Source of the DNA: Streptomyces longwoodensis
GTDB taxonomy: Bacteria; Actinomycetota; Actinomycetes; Streptomycetales; Streptomycetaceae
DNA: 64,000 bases
Direction: 5' to 3'
Assembly (NCBI RefSeq): GCF_001514125.1
Contig: NZ_KQ948561.1
Span: 1-64,000, forward strand
The notes under the pieces were generated by a model that ran no database searches, was not told the origin of the DNA, and saw only the letters and a program-made list of their open reading frames with translations. The translations under genes were made by a program, and so were the position numbers. Below, piece after piece: positions 56,921-64,000 of the stretch (its first letter is position 1; each line of letters starts with the position of its first letter).

Positions 56921-58138
56921 ATGACAGACATGGCAGACATGACAGGTACGGCCGGCGGGGCGGGCGCCGCCGGACTCGACGGAGGGTTCACGCTCACCCC
57001 GCCCGAGCCCGTGGCGTCCGTGCCGCGGGAGAAGGCCGGCGGGCTGGTCCCGGTCGCCGACGGGGTGCGCACCGAGATGGCCCGCAAGGCCGCCGAGTAC
57101 GTCGAGGGCCTCGCCGCCCTCGACGCCCGCTCCCCCGAGTTCGCCGGCCGCGTCGGCGAGATCACCGCGCTCGGCGCGGGTGAGATGCGGGCCGCCGCCG
57201 CCCAGTCCAACCGCATGCTGGAGCGCGCCGTGCGCTCCCTGCCCGACCAGGGCGGCGACGCCCAGGCCAAGGTGGCCGGCTCGCTCGTCGAACTGCGCCG
57301 GGTGGTGGAGGACCTGGACCCGCGGGACGTGCCCGCGGGCCGGGGCCGCCGGCTGCTGTCCCGGCTGCCCGGCGGCAACAGGCTGCGCGACCACGTCGCC
57401 AAGTACGCCTCCGCACAGGACACGTTGAACCGGATCGTCGGCGCGCTGCGCGGCGGCCAGGACGAACTGCGCCGGGACAACGCCGCGTTGCAGACCGAGC
57501 GGACCCGCCTGTGGGAGACCATGGGCAAGCTCCAGGAGTACGTCGTCCTCACCGAGGCCCTCGACTCCGCCGTCGAGCGGCACATCGACGGCGTGGCGGC
57601 GGCCGACCCGGAGCAGGCCGACGGCCTGCGGGCCGACGTGCTGTTCCCGGTCCGTCAGAAGCACCAGGACCTGCTCACCCAGCTCGCCGTGTGCGCCCAG
57701 GGCTACCTCGCCATGGACGTCGTGCGCCGCACCAACGAGGAGCTGGTCAAGGGCGTCGACCGGGCGGCCACCACCACCGTCTCCGCCCTGCGCATCTCGG
57801 TGATGCTGGCCTCCGCCCTGGACCACCAGAAGAAGGTGGTCCAGCAGGTCGACGCGTTGCGCGGCACCACCGAGGACCTCATCCGGGGCAACGCCGAGAT
57901 GCTGGCGGGCCAGAGCGGGGACGTCCAGCGCATCGCCGCCGACCCGGCGGTCGGCGCGGAGACCCTGCGCACGGCGTTCCAGCAGATCTGCTCCACGCTC
58001 GACGCGATCGACACCTACAAGGTGCGGGCGACCGAGGCGATGGCGACGACCGTGGAGAACCTCACCGCCGAGCTCCAGGCGGCGAGCGGCCGCCTGGAGC
58101 GCAGCCGCTCCCAGGGCGCACTGGAGGGCGGGCTGTGA
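56921..58138 (+). CDS. TelA/KlaA-family toxic anion resistance protein
   Basis: A 405-residue helical, coiled-coil-rich protein. The TelA family core runs from about residue 60 to the end (GEMRAAAAQSNRMLERAV, LWETMGKLQEYVVLTEALDSAVE, TTTVSALRISVMLASALDHQKKVVQQVDALRGTT). Family members confer tellurite/colicin/phage tolerance in plasmids and Bacillus, with mechanism unknown. It is translationally coupled to the vWA lipoprotein (GTGA at 58135). Repeated ACATGRCAGACATG at the start region leaves two possible ATG codons (56921 and 56930). Confidence 0.9.
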   Translation: MTDMADMTGTAGGAGAAGLDGGFTLTPPEPVASVPREKAGGLVPVADGVRTEMARKAAEYVEGLAALDARSPEFAGRVGEITALGAGEMRAAAAQSNRMLERAVRSLPDQGGDAQAKVAGSLVELRRVVEDLDPRDVPAGRGRRLLSRLPGGNRLRDHVAKYASAQDTLNRIVGALRGGQDELRRDNAALQTERTRLWETMGKLQEYVVLTEALDSAVERHIDGVAAADPEQADGLRADVLFPVRQKHQDLLTQLAVCAQGYLAMDVVRRTNEELVKGVDRAATTTVSALRISVMLASALDHQKKVVQQVDALRGTTEDLIRGNAEMLAGQSGDVQRIAADPAVGAETLRTAFQQICSTLDAIDTYKVRATEAMATTVENLTAELQAASGRLERSRSQGALEGGL

Positions 58139-59685
58139 CGACACGACCGGCACGCCTCCTCGCGGCCGCGCTCGCCGCGGCGGCCCTCCTCACCGGCTGC
58201 ACCGCTTCCGGGGAGCAGGCGGACACCGATCCGGACGCCGCCCGGCCCGGCACCCTGCGCGTGCTCGCCTCCAGCGAGCTCAGCGACATGACCACGGTCC
58301 TCGCCCAGGTCGCCCGCAGCACCGGTGTCACCGTGCGCCCCACCTACCTGGGCACCCTCGACGCCGTCGACCTGCTCGCCCGGGGCCGGGCCGACGGCCG
58401 GTACGACGCCCTGTGGCTGTCCTCCGACGACTACCTGCGGCTGCACCCGGACGCGGCGCGCAAGGTCGTCTCCGAGACGCCGGTGATGTCCAGCCCGGTC
58501 GCCGTCGGCGTCCGCCCGGCCACCGTGCGGGCCCTCGGCTGGAACCCCGCGGACGTCACCTGGAGCGACGTCGAAGAGGCCGTACGGGCCGGGCGGCTGA
58601 CGTACGGCATGACGGACCCGGCGCGCTCCAACTCGGGTTTCTCCACGCTCGTGTCGGTGGCCTCGGCGCTGTCCGGGGCGCAGTCCGCGCTCACCGACGC
58701 CGACGTGCGCGAGGCCACCCCACGGCTGAAGGAGTTCTTCCGGGGCCAGAAGCTCACGTCGGGTTCCTCGGGCTGGCTGGCGAGCGCCTACCGGCGGCGC
58801 GGCGACGTGGACGCGCTGCTCAACTACGAGTCGGTCCTCAAGGGCGTCCCGGGCCTGACCGTGATCCGCCCGGCCGACGGCGTGGTCACCGCCGACTACC
58901 CGCTGGCCTCGCTCGCCTCCACCAGCGCCGCGACCCGCGAGGACGTCCGCCGGGTCACCGAGGCGCTGCGCTCGGCTCCGCTGCAGAAGCTCATCACCGA
59001 CACCACGCACCGCCGCCCGGTCGTCCCCTCGGTGCCGCCGGGCGCCGGACTGGACACCGCCCGGCGCCGCGAACTGCCCTTCCCGGGCACCCGGTCGGTC
59101 GCCGACGGGCTGCTGGACGCCTACGAGAACGACCTGCGCCGCCCCTCGCGGACGGTGTACGTCCTGGACACCTCCGGCTCGATGGAGGGCGGCCGCCTGG
59201 CCCGGCTGAAGACGGCGCTGACCGGCCTCACCGGCGACTTCCGCGACCGGGAGGAGGTCACGCTGATGCCGTTCGGGTCGGACGTGAAGGACGTGCGCAC
59301 CCACGTCGTCGACCCGGCCGATCCGGGCCGGGGCCTGAAGGCGATCCGCGCGGACACCGACGCCCTCAGCGCGGACGGCAAGACCGCGCTGTACACGTCT
59401 CTGGAGAAGGCGTACGACCACCTCGGCGCGGACCGGGACGCGTTCACCTCGATCGTGCTGATGACCGACGGCGAGAACACGACCGGCGCCAAGGCGGGCG
59501 ACTTCGACGCCTTCTACCGGGGACTGACCGCGGACCGCCGGCGCATCCCCGTCTTCACCGTCCTGTTCGGCGACTCCGACCGCGAGGAGCTGGAGCACAT
59601 CGCCGACCTGACCGGCGGCCGCCTGTTCGACGCCCGCGACGGCTCGCTGGACGGCGCCTTCGAGGAGATCCGTGGCTACCAGTGA
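58135..59685 (+). CDS. lipoprotein: binding-protein domain fused to a vWA domain
   Basis: A 516-residue lipoprotein: lipobox LLTGC with Cys22, an extracytoplasmic solute-binding-like domain (residues 40-300, SNSGFSTLVSVASAL, GSSGWLASAYRRRG, NYESVLKG), then a von Willebrand factor A domain from about 335. The MIDAS motif DTSGS is Asp345/Ser347/Ser349, and MTDGEN provides the distal Asp. Starts at GTG 58135 overlapping the telA stop; its end overlaps the next gene by 14 nt. It probably senses or presents a ligand or metal outside the cell for the TelA complex. Confidence 0.9.
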   Translation: MTTRPARLLAAALAAAALLTGCTASGEQADTDPDAARPGTLRVLASSELSDMTTVLAQVARSTGVTVRPTYLGTLDAVDLLARGRADGRYDALWLSSDDYLRLHPDAARKVVSETPVMSSPVAVGVRPATVRALGWNPADVTWSDVEEAVRAGRLTYGMTDPARSNSGFSTLVSVASALSGAQSALTDADVREATPRLKEFFRGQKLTSGSSGWLASAYRRRGDVDALLNYESVLKGVPGLTVIRPADGVVTADYPLASLASTSAATREDVRRVTEALRSAPLQKLITDTTHRRPVVPSVPPGAGLDTARRRELPFPGTRSVADGLLDAYENDLRRPSRTVYVLDTSGSMEGGRLARLKTALTGLTGDFRDREEVTLMPFGSDVKDVRTHVVDPADPGRGLKAIRADTDALSADGKTALYTSLEKAYDHLGADRDAFTSIVLMTDGENTTGAKAGDFDAFYRGLTADRRRIPVFTVLFGDSDREELEHIADLTGGRLFDARDGSLDGAFEEIRGYQ

Positions 59686-60271
59686 CCGCGTCCTCGGCTA
59701 CCTTGAGTCCCGCAAGAACCTCACCGGTGGCGCCTGCGGACTGCTGGGCCTGGTCCTGACGTTCACCGGGGTGGCCGGCCCCTACTGGCCCGTGGTGGTG
59801 GCCGGGCTCTACGGCGCGGGCGCGCTGGTCGCCCCGCCGGAGCGGCCCCCGGTGCCGGACTTCCCGACCCCGTCGGACCGGCTGGAGGAGCTGCGCGCCG
59901 ACTTCGCCCGCCTGGACGGCTACCTGGGCGAGGTGGGCCTGCCCGCGTCGGCGTCGCCCCGGGTCACCGAACTGACCGGGGTGCTGGGGGCGTTGCTGGA
60001 GCGCGGCTGGGGTGCCGACGCGCTGGCCCAGGACCCCGAGGGCCTGCACACCGTGGCGCGGATCGTGCGCCAGGACCTGCCCGAGGCGGTCGACAGCTTC
60101 GTACGGGCCCGCTGGTGGAGCCGTCTCGCACCGGGTCAGGAGTCGCCTGAGCGGCACCTGGAGCGCCAACTGGCGCTGCTGGCGCGGGAGGCGGTCGATC
60201 TGGCGGCGGTGCTGAAGGAGGCGGACGCACGGCGTCAGGAGACCCACACCCGCTACCTGGAGGACCGCTGA
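59672..60271 (+). CDS. XpaC-like membrane protein
   Basis: A 199-residue protein with a hydrophobic N-terminal half (two close helices, about residues 18-52, NLTGGACGLLGLVLTFTGVAGPYWPVVVAGLYGAGALV) and a C-terminal coiled-coil part with many Leu/Glu/Arg. The layout matches XpaC, which is paired with TelA in Bacillus. It overlaps the vWA gene by 14 nt, so the four genes are one unit. Biochemical function not known. Confidence 0.75.
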   Translation: MATSDRVLGYLESRKNLTGGACGLLGLVLTFTGVAGPYWPVVVAGLYGAGALVAPPERPPVPDFPTPSDRLEELRADFARLDGYLGEVGLPASASPRVTELTGVLGALLERGWGADALAQDPEGLHTVARIVRQDLPEAVDSFVRARWWSRLAPGQESPERHLERQLALLAREAVDLAAVLKEADARRQETHTRYLEDR

Positions 60272-60283
60272 GGGTCCCCGGGA

Positions 60284-60299
60284 ACGGGCGGGGGCCCGT
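60284..60299. terminator. short hairpin between the TelA module and PEP carboxykinase gene
   Basis: ACGGGC/GCCCGT stem (60284-60289 with 60294-60299) and 4-nt loop, 13 nt past the XpaC-like stop, in the gap between convergent genes. Short stem, modest confidence. Confidence 0.35.
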
Positions 60300-60463
60300 C
60301 GCCGTGCTCCCGTCGGGGCGGACGGGGGCGCGGCGGCGGGCCCATGGCCCCGCACGCCGTTGTGCGGGACCTCGCCGGTCTGCACCGCGGCCGGCCCGTG
60401 ACGATGTTGCTGGTCAGGGCACACTCGGAAGACCGGCCGCGGAGTTCTGGGAGGAGCGGCGGC

Positions 60464-62287
60464 TCAGCCGAGGCGCTCCACCAGTGCGTGGTACTGGTCC
60501 CACAGCTCCTTCGGGGTGTGGTCGCCGAAGGTGTTGAGGTGCTCGGGCACCAGCGCGGCCTCCTCGCGCCACACGTCCTTGTCGACGGTGAGCAGGAAGT
60601 CGAGGTCGGACTCGGACAGGTCCAGGCCCTCGGTGTCGAGGGCGCCCTTGGCCGGCAGGACGCCGATCGGCGTCTCGACGCCCTCGGCCCGGCCGTCCAG
60701 GCGCTCCACGATCCACTTCAGGACGCGGGAGTTCTCGCCGAAGCCGGGCCAGACGAACCGGCCCGCGTCGTCCTTGCGGAACCAGTTGACGTAGTAGATC
60801 TTCGGCAGCTCGGACTGGTCCTTGCCCTTGGCGACGTCGATCCAGTGGGCCATGTAGTCGCCCATGTTGTAGCCGCAGAACGGCAGCATCGCGAACGGGT
60901 CGCGGCGCAGCTCGCCGACCTTGCCCTCGGCGGCGGCGGTCTTCTCGGAGGCCACGTTGGCGCCGAGGAACACGCCGTGATTCCAGTCGAAGGACTCCGT
61001 GACCAGCGGTACGGCGCTGGCGCGGCGGCCGCCGAAGAGGATCGCGGAGATCGGCACGCCCTTGGGGTCCTCCCACTCGGGCGCGATGATCGGGCACTGC
61101 GCGGCCGGCACGGTGAAGCGGGCGTTGGGGTGCGCGGCCGGGGTCCCCGACTCCGGGGTCCAGTCGTTGCCCTTCCAGTCCGTGAGGTGGGCCGGGAGCT
61201 CCTCGGTCATGCCCTCCCACCACACGTCGTTGTCGTCGGTGAGGGCGACGTTGGTGAAGACGGCGTTGCCCCACAGGGTCTTCATCGCGTTGGCGTTGGT
61301 GTGCTCACCGGTGCCGGGCGCGACGCCGAAGAAACCCGCCTCGGGGTTGATGGCGTACAGGCGGCCGTCCTCGCCGAAGCGCATCCACGCGATGTCGTCG
61401 CCGATGGTCTCCACCGTCCAGCCGGAGACGGTGGGCTCCAGCATGGCGAGGTTGGTCTTGCCGCAGGCGCTGGGGAAGGCGGCGGCCACGTACTTCGACT
61501 CGCCCTGCGGCGGGGTGAGCTTGAGGATCAGCATGTGCTCGGCGAGCCAGCCCTCGTCGCGGGCCATGACGGAGGCGATGCGCAGGGCGTAGCACTTCTT
61601 GCCCAGCAGGGCGTTGCCGCCGTAGCCGGAGCCGTAGGACCAGATCTCGCGGGACTCGGGGAAGTGCGAGATGTACTTGGTGGAGTTGCAGGGCCACGGC
61701 ACGTCCTCCTGGCCCTCCTCCAGCGGGGCGCCCAGGGTGTGCACGGCCTTGACGAAGAAGCCCTCGGAGCCGAGCTCGTCCAGGACGGGCTGTCCCATGC
61801 GGGTCATCGTGCGCATGGACACGGCGACGTAGGCGGAGTCGGTGATCTCTACGCCGATCGCGGACAGCGGGGAGCCGAGCGGGCCCATGCAGAAGGGCAC
61901 GACGTACATGGTGCGGCCGCGCATGGAGCCGCGGAACAGGCCCTGCTCACCGGTGAAGACCTCCCGCATCTCGGCGGGGTCCTTCCAGTGGTTGGTGGGG
62001 CCGGCGTCCTGCTCCTTCTCGGAGCAGATGAAGGTCCGGTCCTCGACGCGCGCGACGTCGGTCGGGTCGGAGGCGGCGTAGTAGGAGTTCGGGCGCTTGA
62101 TCGGGTCCAGCTTGCGGAAGGTGCCCTTGGCCACGAGCTCGTCGCACAGCCGGTCGTACTCGGCCTCGGACCCGTCGCACCAGACCACGGCGTCCGGCTG
62201 GGTGAGTTCCGCGATCTCGTCGACCCACGAGATCAGTTCCTGGTGAGTGGTCGGGGTGACGGGGGGAGCCGCGATGTCGCGCGCCAC
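60464..62287 (-). CDS. pckG: phosphoenolpyruvate carboxykinase (GTP)
   Basis: A 607-residue PEPCK of the GTP-dependent class. P-loop AFPSACGKTNLAM and the nucleotide/metal-binding region (ETIGDDIAWMRFGEDG, PEAGFFGVAPGTG), with GGRRASAVPLVTESFDW and FCGYNMGDYMAHWI. It converts oxaloacetate and GTP to PEP, CO2 and GDP, the main route from TCA intermediates to gluconeogenesis. GTG 62287 is preferred because AGGAG sits six nt upstream; two upstream in-frame ATGs do not give family-like N-termini. Confidence 0.96.
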   Translation of the reverse strand: MARDIAAPPVTPTTHQELISWVDEIAELTQPDAVVWCDGSEAEYDRLCDELVAKGTFRKLDPIKRPNSYYAASDPTDVARVEDRTFICSEKEQDAGPTNHWKDPAEMREVFTGEQGLFRGSMRGRTMYVVPFCMGPLGSPLSAIGVEITDSAYVAVSMRTMTRMGQPVLDELGSEGFFVKAVHTLGAPLEEGQEDVPWPCNSTKYISHFPESREIWSYGSGYGGNALLGKKCYALRIASVMARDEGWLAEHMLILKLTPPQGESKYVAAAFPSACGKTNLAMLEPTVSGWTVETIGDDIAWMRFGEDGRLYAINPEAGFFGVAPGTGEHTNANAMKTLWGNAVFTNVALTDDNDVWWEGMTEELPAHLTDWKGNDWTPESGTPAAHPNARFTVPAAQCPIIAPEWEDPKGVPISAILFGGRRASAVPLVTESFDWNHGVFLGANVASEKTAAAEGKVGELRRDPFAMLPFCGYNMGDYMAHWIDVAKGKDQSELPKIYYVNWFRKDDAGRFVWPGFGENSRVLKWIVERLDGRAEGVETPIGVLPAKGALDTEGLDLSESDLDFLLTVDKDVWREEAALVPEHLNTFGDHTPKELWDQYHALVERLG

Positions 62288-62641
62288 GATCGCTCCTAGG
62301 TGAGGGATTTTGTCCTTGTCTGCCCCGTGGGGGCCGCGACCCGGATGCCGCGCCGCCTCCCTGGCTGCGCTCATCCGGTGCCGACCGCACTCATTTGATC
62401 CTCCGACGACCGGGCCCATCTGTCCAGAGGACGTCACAGATGAGCGGAGTGAGGCTCGCCACGTGCACGGCGCCCCTTTGCGTCCACTTGGCGTTCAGGG
62501 GGGTGTTCTTTGGGCGAACCACGGGTTTCACCAAAGAAAGGAGGGTGAACGGCCCCCGTAGGAGCACGAGGTGACGGCCGTTCGCCGCAGTCGGCGCGGG
62601 GCTGATTCATGACTTACGGCTCCGTAAGTAAAATTCGGCGT
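62288..62641. other. intergenic region between PEPCK and TrhA genes
   Basis: A 354-bp divergent promoter region. CTTTGG (62508-62513) and CCAAAG (62531-62536) form an inverted repeat on the PEPCK side, and GAACGGC/GCCGTTC (62547-62553 with 62577-62583) forms another. The palindrome next to trhA is listed separately. No gene seen. Confidence 0.55.
62612..62634 (+). promoter_or_regulatory. TetR-like palindrome on a leaderless trhA promoter
   Basis: ACTTACGG-CT-CCGTAAGT (62612-62629) is a perfect 18-bp palindrome of TetR-operator type. A -10-like TAAAAT (62629-62634) touches its right end and lies 7 nt before the ATG at 62642, so the transcript is probably leaderless and repressible. No TetR gene is in the window next to it. 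Confidence 0.7.
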
Positions 62642-63421
62642 ATGACTGCGCCCGTCCCCGACGTGCCCTCGGACTCGCCGGCCGCCGGCCGCCGTTCCGG
62701 CGCGCGCTCCTCCTCCGCCACGCCCTCGACGGCCCACCAGTTCGCCCAGCAGGTCAAGCAGCAGGTGACCGAGCACCTCACCGAGCCGATCAAGCCGAAG
62801 CTGCGCGGCTGGCTGCACCTCGGCATGTTCCCGGCCGCGCTGATCGCCGGCCTGGTGCTCACCGCACTGGCGGACTCCACCCGCGGCCGCATCGCCTGCG
62901 GGATCTACGCCCTGACGGCCTGCCTGCTGTTCGGCGTGAGCGCCCTGTACCACCGGGGCGACTGGAGCCCGCGCATGGACGGCGTCCTGCGCCGGCTGGA
63001 CCACGCCAACATCTTCCTGATCATCGCCGGCACCTACACGCCGCTGACCCTGCTGCTCCTGCCGGGCGTCAAAGGCCGCTGGTTGCTGTGGGGCATCTGG
63101 GCCGCCGCGGGCGCCGGCATCGTGTTCCGGGTGTTCTGGGTCGGCGCCCCGCGCTGGCTCTACACGCCCTGCTACATCGCCATGGGCTGGGCGGCCGTGT
63201 TCTTCCTGCCCGACTTCCTGCACACCGGCGGCCCAGCCGTGCTGGTCCTGGTGATCGTCGGCGGCCTGCTCTACAGCGCGGGCGGCATCGTCTACGGCAT
63301 CAAGCGCCCGAACCCCTCACCGCGCTGGTTCGGCTTCCACGAGGTGTTCCATTCCCTGACACTGGCCGCGTTCGCGGTGCACTACGTCGGCATCTCCCTG
63401 GTGGCCTACCAGCACGCGTAA
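62642..63421 (+). CDS. trhA: hemolysin III/TrhA (PAQR-family) membrane protein
   Basis: A 259-residue protein with seven predicted helices. A hydrophilic N-terminus of about 55 residues is followed by LRGWLHLGMFPAALIAGLVLTAL, then SALYHRGDWSP and LRRLDHANIFLIIAGTYTPL, and GFHEVFHSLTLAAFAVHYVG near the C-terminus. The conserved His/Asp sites match the metal site of PAQR/TrhA proteins, proposed to act as membrane hydrolases or lipid-homeostasis factors. The ATG overlaps a likely leaderless promoter with a TetR-like palindrome. A strong terminator follows. Confidence 0.92.
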   Translation: MTAPVPDVPSDSPAAGRRSGARSSSATPSTAHQFAQQVKQQVTEHLTEPIKPKLRGWLHLGMFPAALIAGLVLTALADSTRGRIACGIYALTACLLFGVSALYHRGDWSPRMDGVLRRLDHANIFLIIAGTYTPLTLLLLPGVKGRWLLWGIWAAAGAGIVFRVFWVGAPRWLYTPCYIAMGWAAVFFLPDFLHTGGPAVLVLVIVGGLLYSAGGIVYGIKRPNPSPRWFGFHEVFHSLTLAAFAVHYVGISLVAYQHA

Positions 63422-63453
63422 CGCGCGCGGTGCGGCGCACCGCACCGGACCGA

Positions 63454-63485
63454 AAGGGCCACGGCTCCCCGCCGTGGCCCTTTTT
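63454..63485 (+). terminator. intrinsic terminator after trhA
   Basis: GGGCCACGGC (63456-63465) and GCCGTGGCCC (63471-63480), extended by an AA/TT pair, form a 12-bp stem with 5-nt loop, followed by TTTTT at 63481-63485. Textbook terminator, rare for this GC content. Confidence 0.92.
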
Positions 63486-63518
63486 GCATGGCCGAACGCG
63501 ACTGACCGACCCTTCCGA

Positions 63519-63549
63519 TTGACAGAGCATATCTTTTGACAGCTACTCT
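63519..63549 (+). promoter_or_regulatory. promoter with repeated TTGACAG before the MFS gene
   Basis: TTGACAG occurs at 63519-63525 and 63536-63542, 17 bp apart. A -10-like TACTCT (63544-63549) ends 6 nt before the ATG. The first copy could serve as -35 box (19-nt spacer), and the direct repeat may be a repressor site. Confidence 0.5.
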
Positions 63550-63555
63550 CACTTC

Positions 63556-64000
63556 ATGGACACCTTCACTCCGGACCCCCGTCGCTGGTGGGCCCTCGCC
63601 GCCCTGGTCGCCAGCATGCTGACCCTGGGCTTCGACACGACGATCCTCAACGTGGCCCTGCCGACCATGGCCGCCGACCTCGGCGCCACCACCGGCGAGC
63701 AGCAGTGGATGGCCGACGCCTACGTGGTCGTCTTCGCCGCGCTGATGCTCCCGGCCGGTCTCCTCGGCGACCGCTTCGGACGGCGCCTGATGCTCGTCGT
63801 CGGACTCGGGATCTTCCTGGCCGGCTCCCTGGTCGGCGCGCTGGCCGACGGGGTGGGGGCGGTGATCGCCGCCCGCGCCGTGATGGGCGTCGGCGCGGCC
63901 CTGGTCACCCCGCTCGCGCTCTCCGTGCTGCCGTCGCTCTTCGCCCCCGAGGAGCGGGCCAAGGCCGTCGGCATCACCTCCGCCGCCTCCGCGCTGGGCC
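63556..64000 (+). CDS. MFS drug-resistance transporter (DHA2), partial
   Basis: The first 148 codons of a major facilitator superfamily exporter; the gene runs off the right edge of the window. MDTFTPDPRRWWALAALVAS begins the first helix; motif LNVALPTMAADLG (helix 1) and GDRFGRRLMLVVG (motif A) place it in the 14-helix EmrB/QacA-like DHA2 group. Motif C-like GVGAALVTPLALSVLPSLF follows. Substrate probably a lipophilic drug or cation. The transcript looks leaderless from TACTCT at 63544-63549. Confidence 0.9.
   Translation, partial: MDTFTPDPRRWWALAALVASMLTLGFDTTILNVALPTMAADLGATTGEQQWMADAYVVVFAALMLPAGLLGDRFGRRLMLVVGLGIFLAGSLVGALADGVGAVIAARAVMGVGAALVTPLALSVLPSLFAPEERAKAVGITSAASALG

Noticed and set aside
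1..64000. IS elements, prophage, integrated plasmid, CRISPR array, rRNA or tRNA genes
   Set aside because: No transposase, integrase, phage structural protein, regularly spaced repeat array or tRNA-like cloverleaf was recognised by eye. A tRNA/rRNA scan would settle this.

Overview
This window is a stretch of Streptomyces-type (high-GC actinobacterial) chromosome. Evidence for this includes extreme G/C bias at third codon positions, frequent GTG starts, ATGA/GTGA translational overlaps, several -10 boxes placed 6-7 nt before a start codon (leaderless transcripts), a complete DasR-type operator before a chitinase, F420-type LLM oxidoreductase, GTP-type PEP carboxykinase and mycosin/WXG proteins. 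I see no IS element, prophage, CRISPR array, rRNA or tRNA. From memory, having oxyR-ahpCD and PEP carboxykinase some fifty genes apart resembles the core chromosome of S. coelicolor, so most of this is probably conserved core.

Region by region. 1-3.7 kb: PadR regulator plus a two-gene ABC exporter, behind a repeat-type operator. 3.8-6 kb: oxyR divergent from ahpC-ahpD, with an OxyR-like 37-bp site between them. 6-14.2 kb: AI-2E-type permease, secreted SLT transglycosylase, PIN-PhoH ATPase, cis-prenyltransferase, a methyltransferase/LLM pair and a DUF192 protein. 14.3-21.2 kb: a six-gene plus-strand island of ESX/type VII flavour (two WXG-type proteins, a mycosin protease, small helical proteins and a membrane protein) with no secretion machinery in the window. 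21.2-32.8 kb: a 14-gene minus-strand Tad/Flp pilus locus (CpaB, CpaE, two TadE, CpaF, TadB, TadC, a histidine kinase/response regulator pair, Flp pilin, TadG-like protein, lipoprotein, OmpA-domain protein). 33-34.7 kb: secreted GH18 chitinase under a dre site. 34.8-42.7 kb: sigma factor with a membrane partner, an Nramp-like carrier, and an ATPase/MEDS/LuxR regulatory trio. 43-44.3 kb: secreted M14 carboxypeptidase. 45-51.9 kb: a D-amino-acid catabolic divergon (GntP permease, RidA, IclR, PfkB kinase; D-serine dehydratase-like enzyme, D-aminoacylase). 51.9-55.4 kb: secreted trypsin-like protease, membrane protein, aminotransferase, small unknown protein. 55.8-60.3 kb: a four-gene TelA-centred module (binding-protein-like, TelA, lipoprotein with a vWA domain, XpaC-like). 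60.4-64 kb: PEP carboxykinase, hemolysin III/TrhA and the start of an MFS exporter cut by the window end.

The least explained parts are the orphan ESX-type island, the TelA/vWA module and the ATPase/MEDS/LuxR trio. The D-amino-acid cluster gives the most coherent new pathway reading: an N-acyl-D-amino acid is deacylated, the D-amino acid is deaminated by a PLP/Zn enzyme through an enamine, and RidA clears the enamine. Several intergenic signals (an orphan plus-strand terminator, a hairpin with T-run upstream of uppS, a nested inverted repeat before the transglycosylase gene) are not explained by the genes around them. All functional statements rest on reading the sequence and remembered family motifs; no database search was run.
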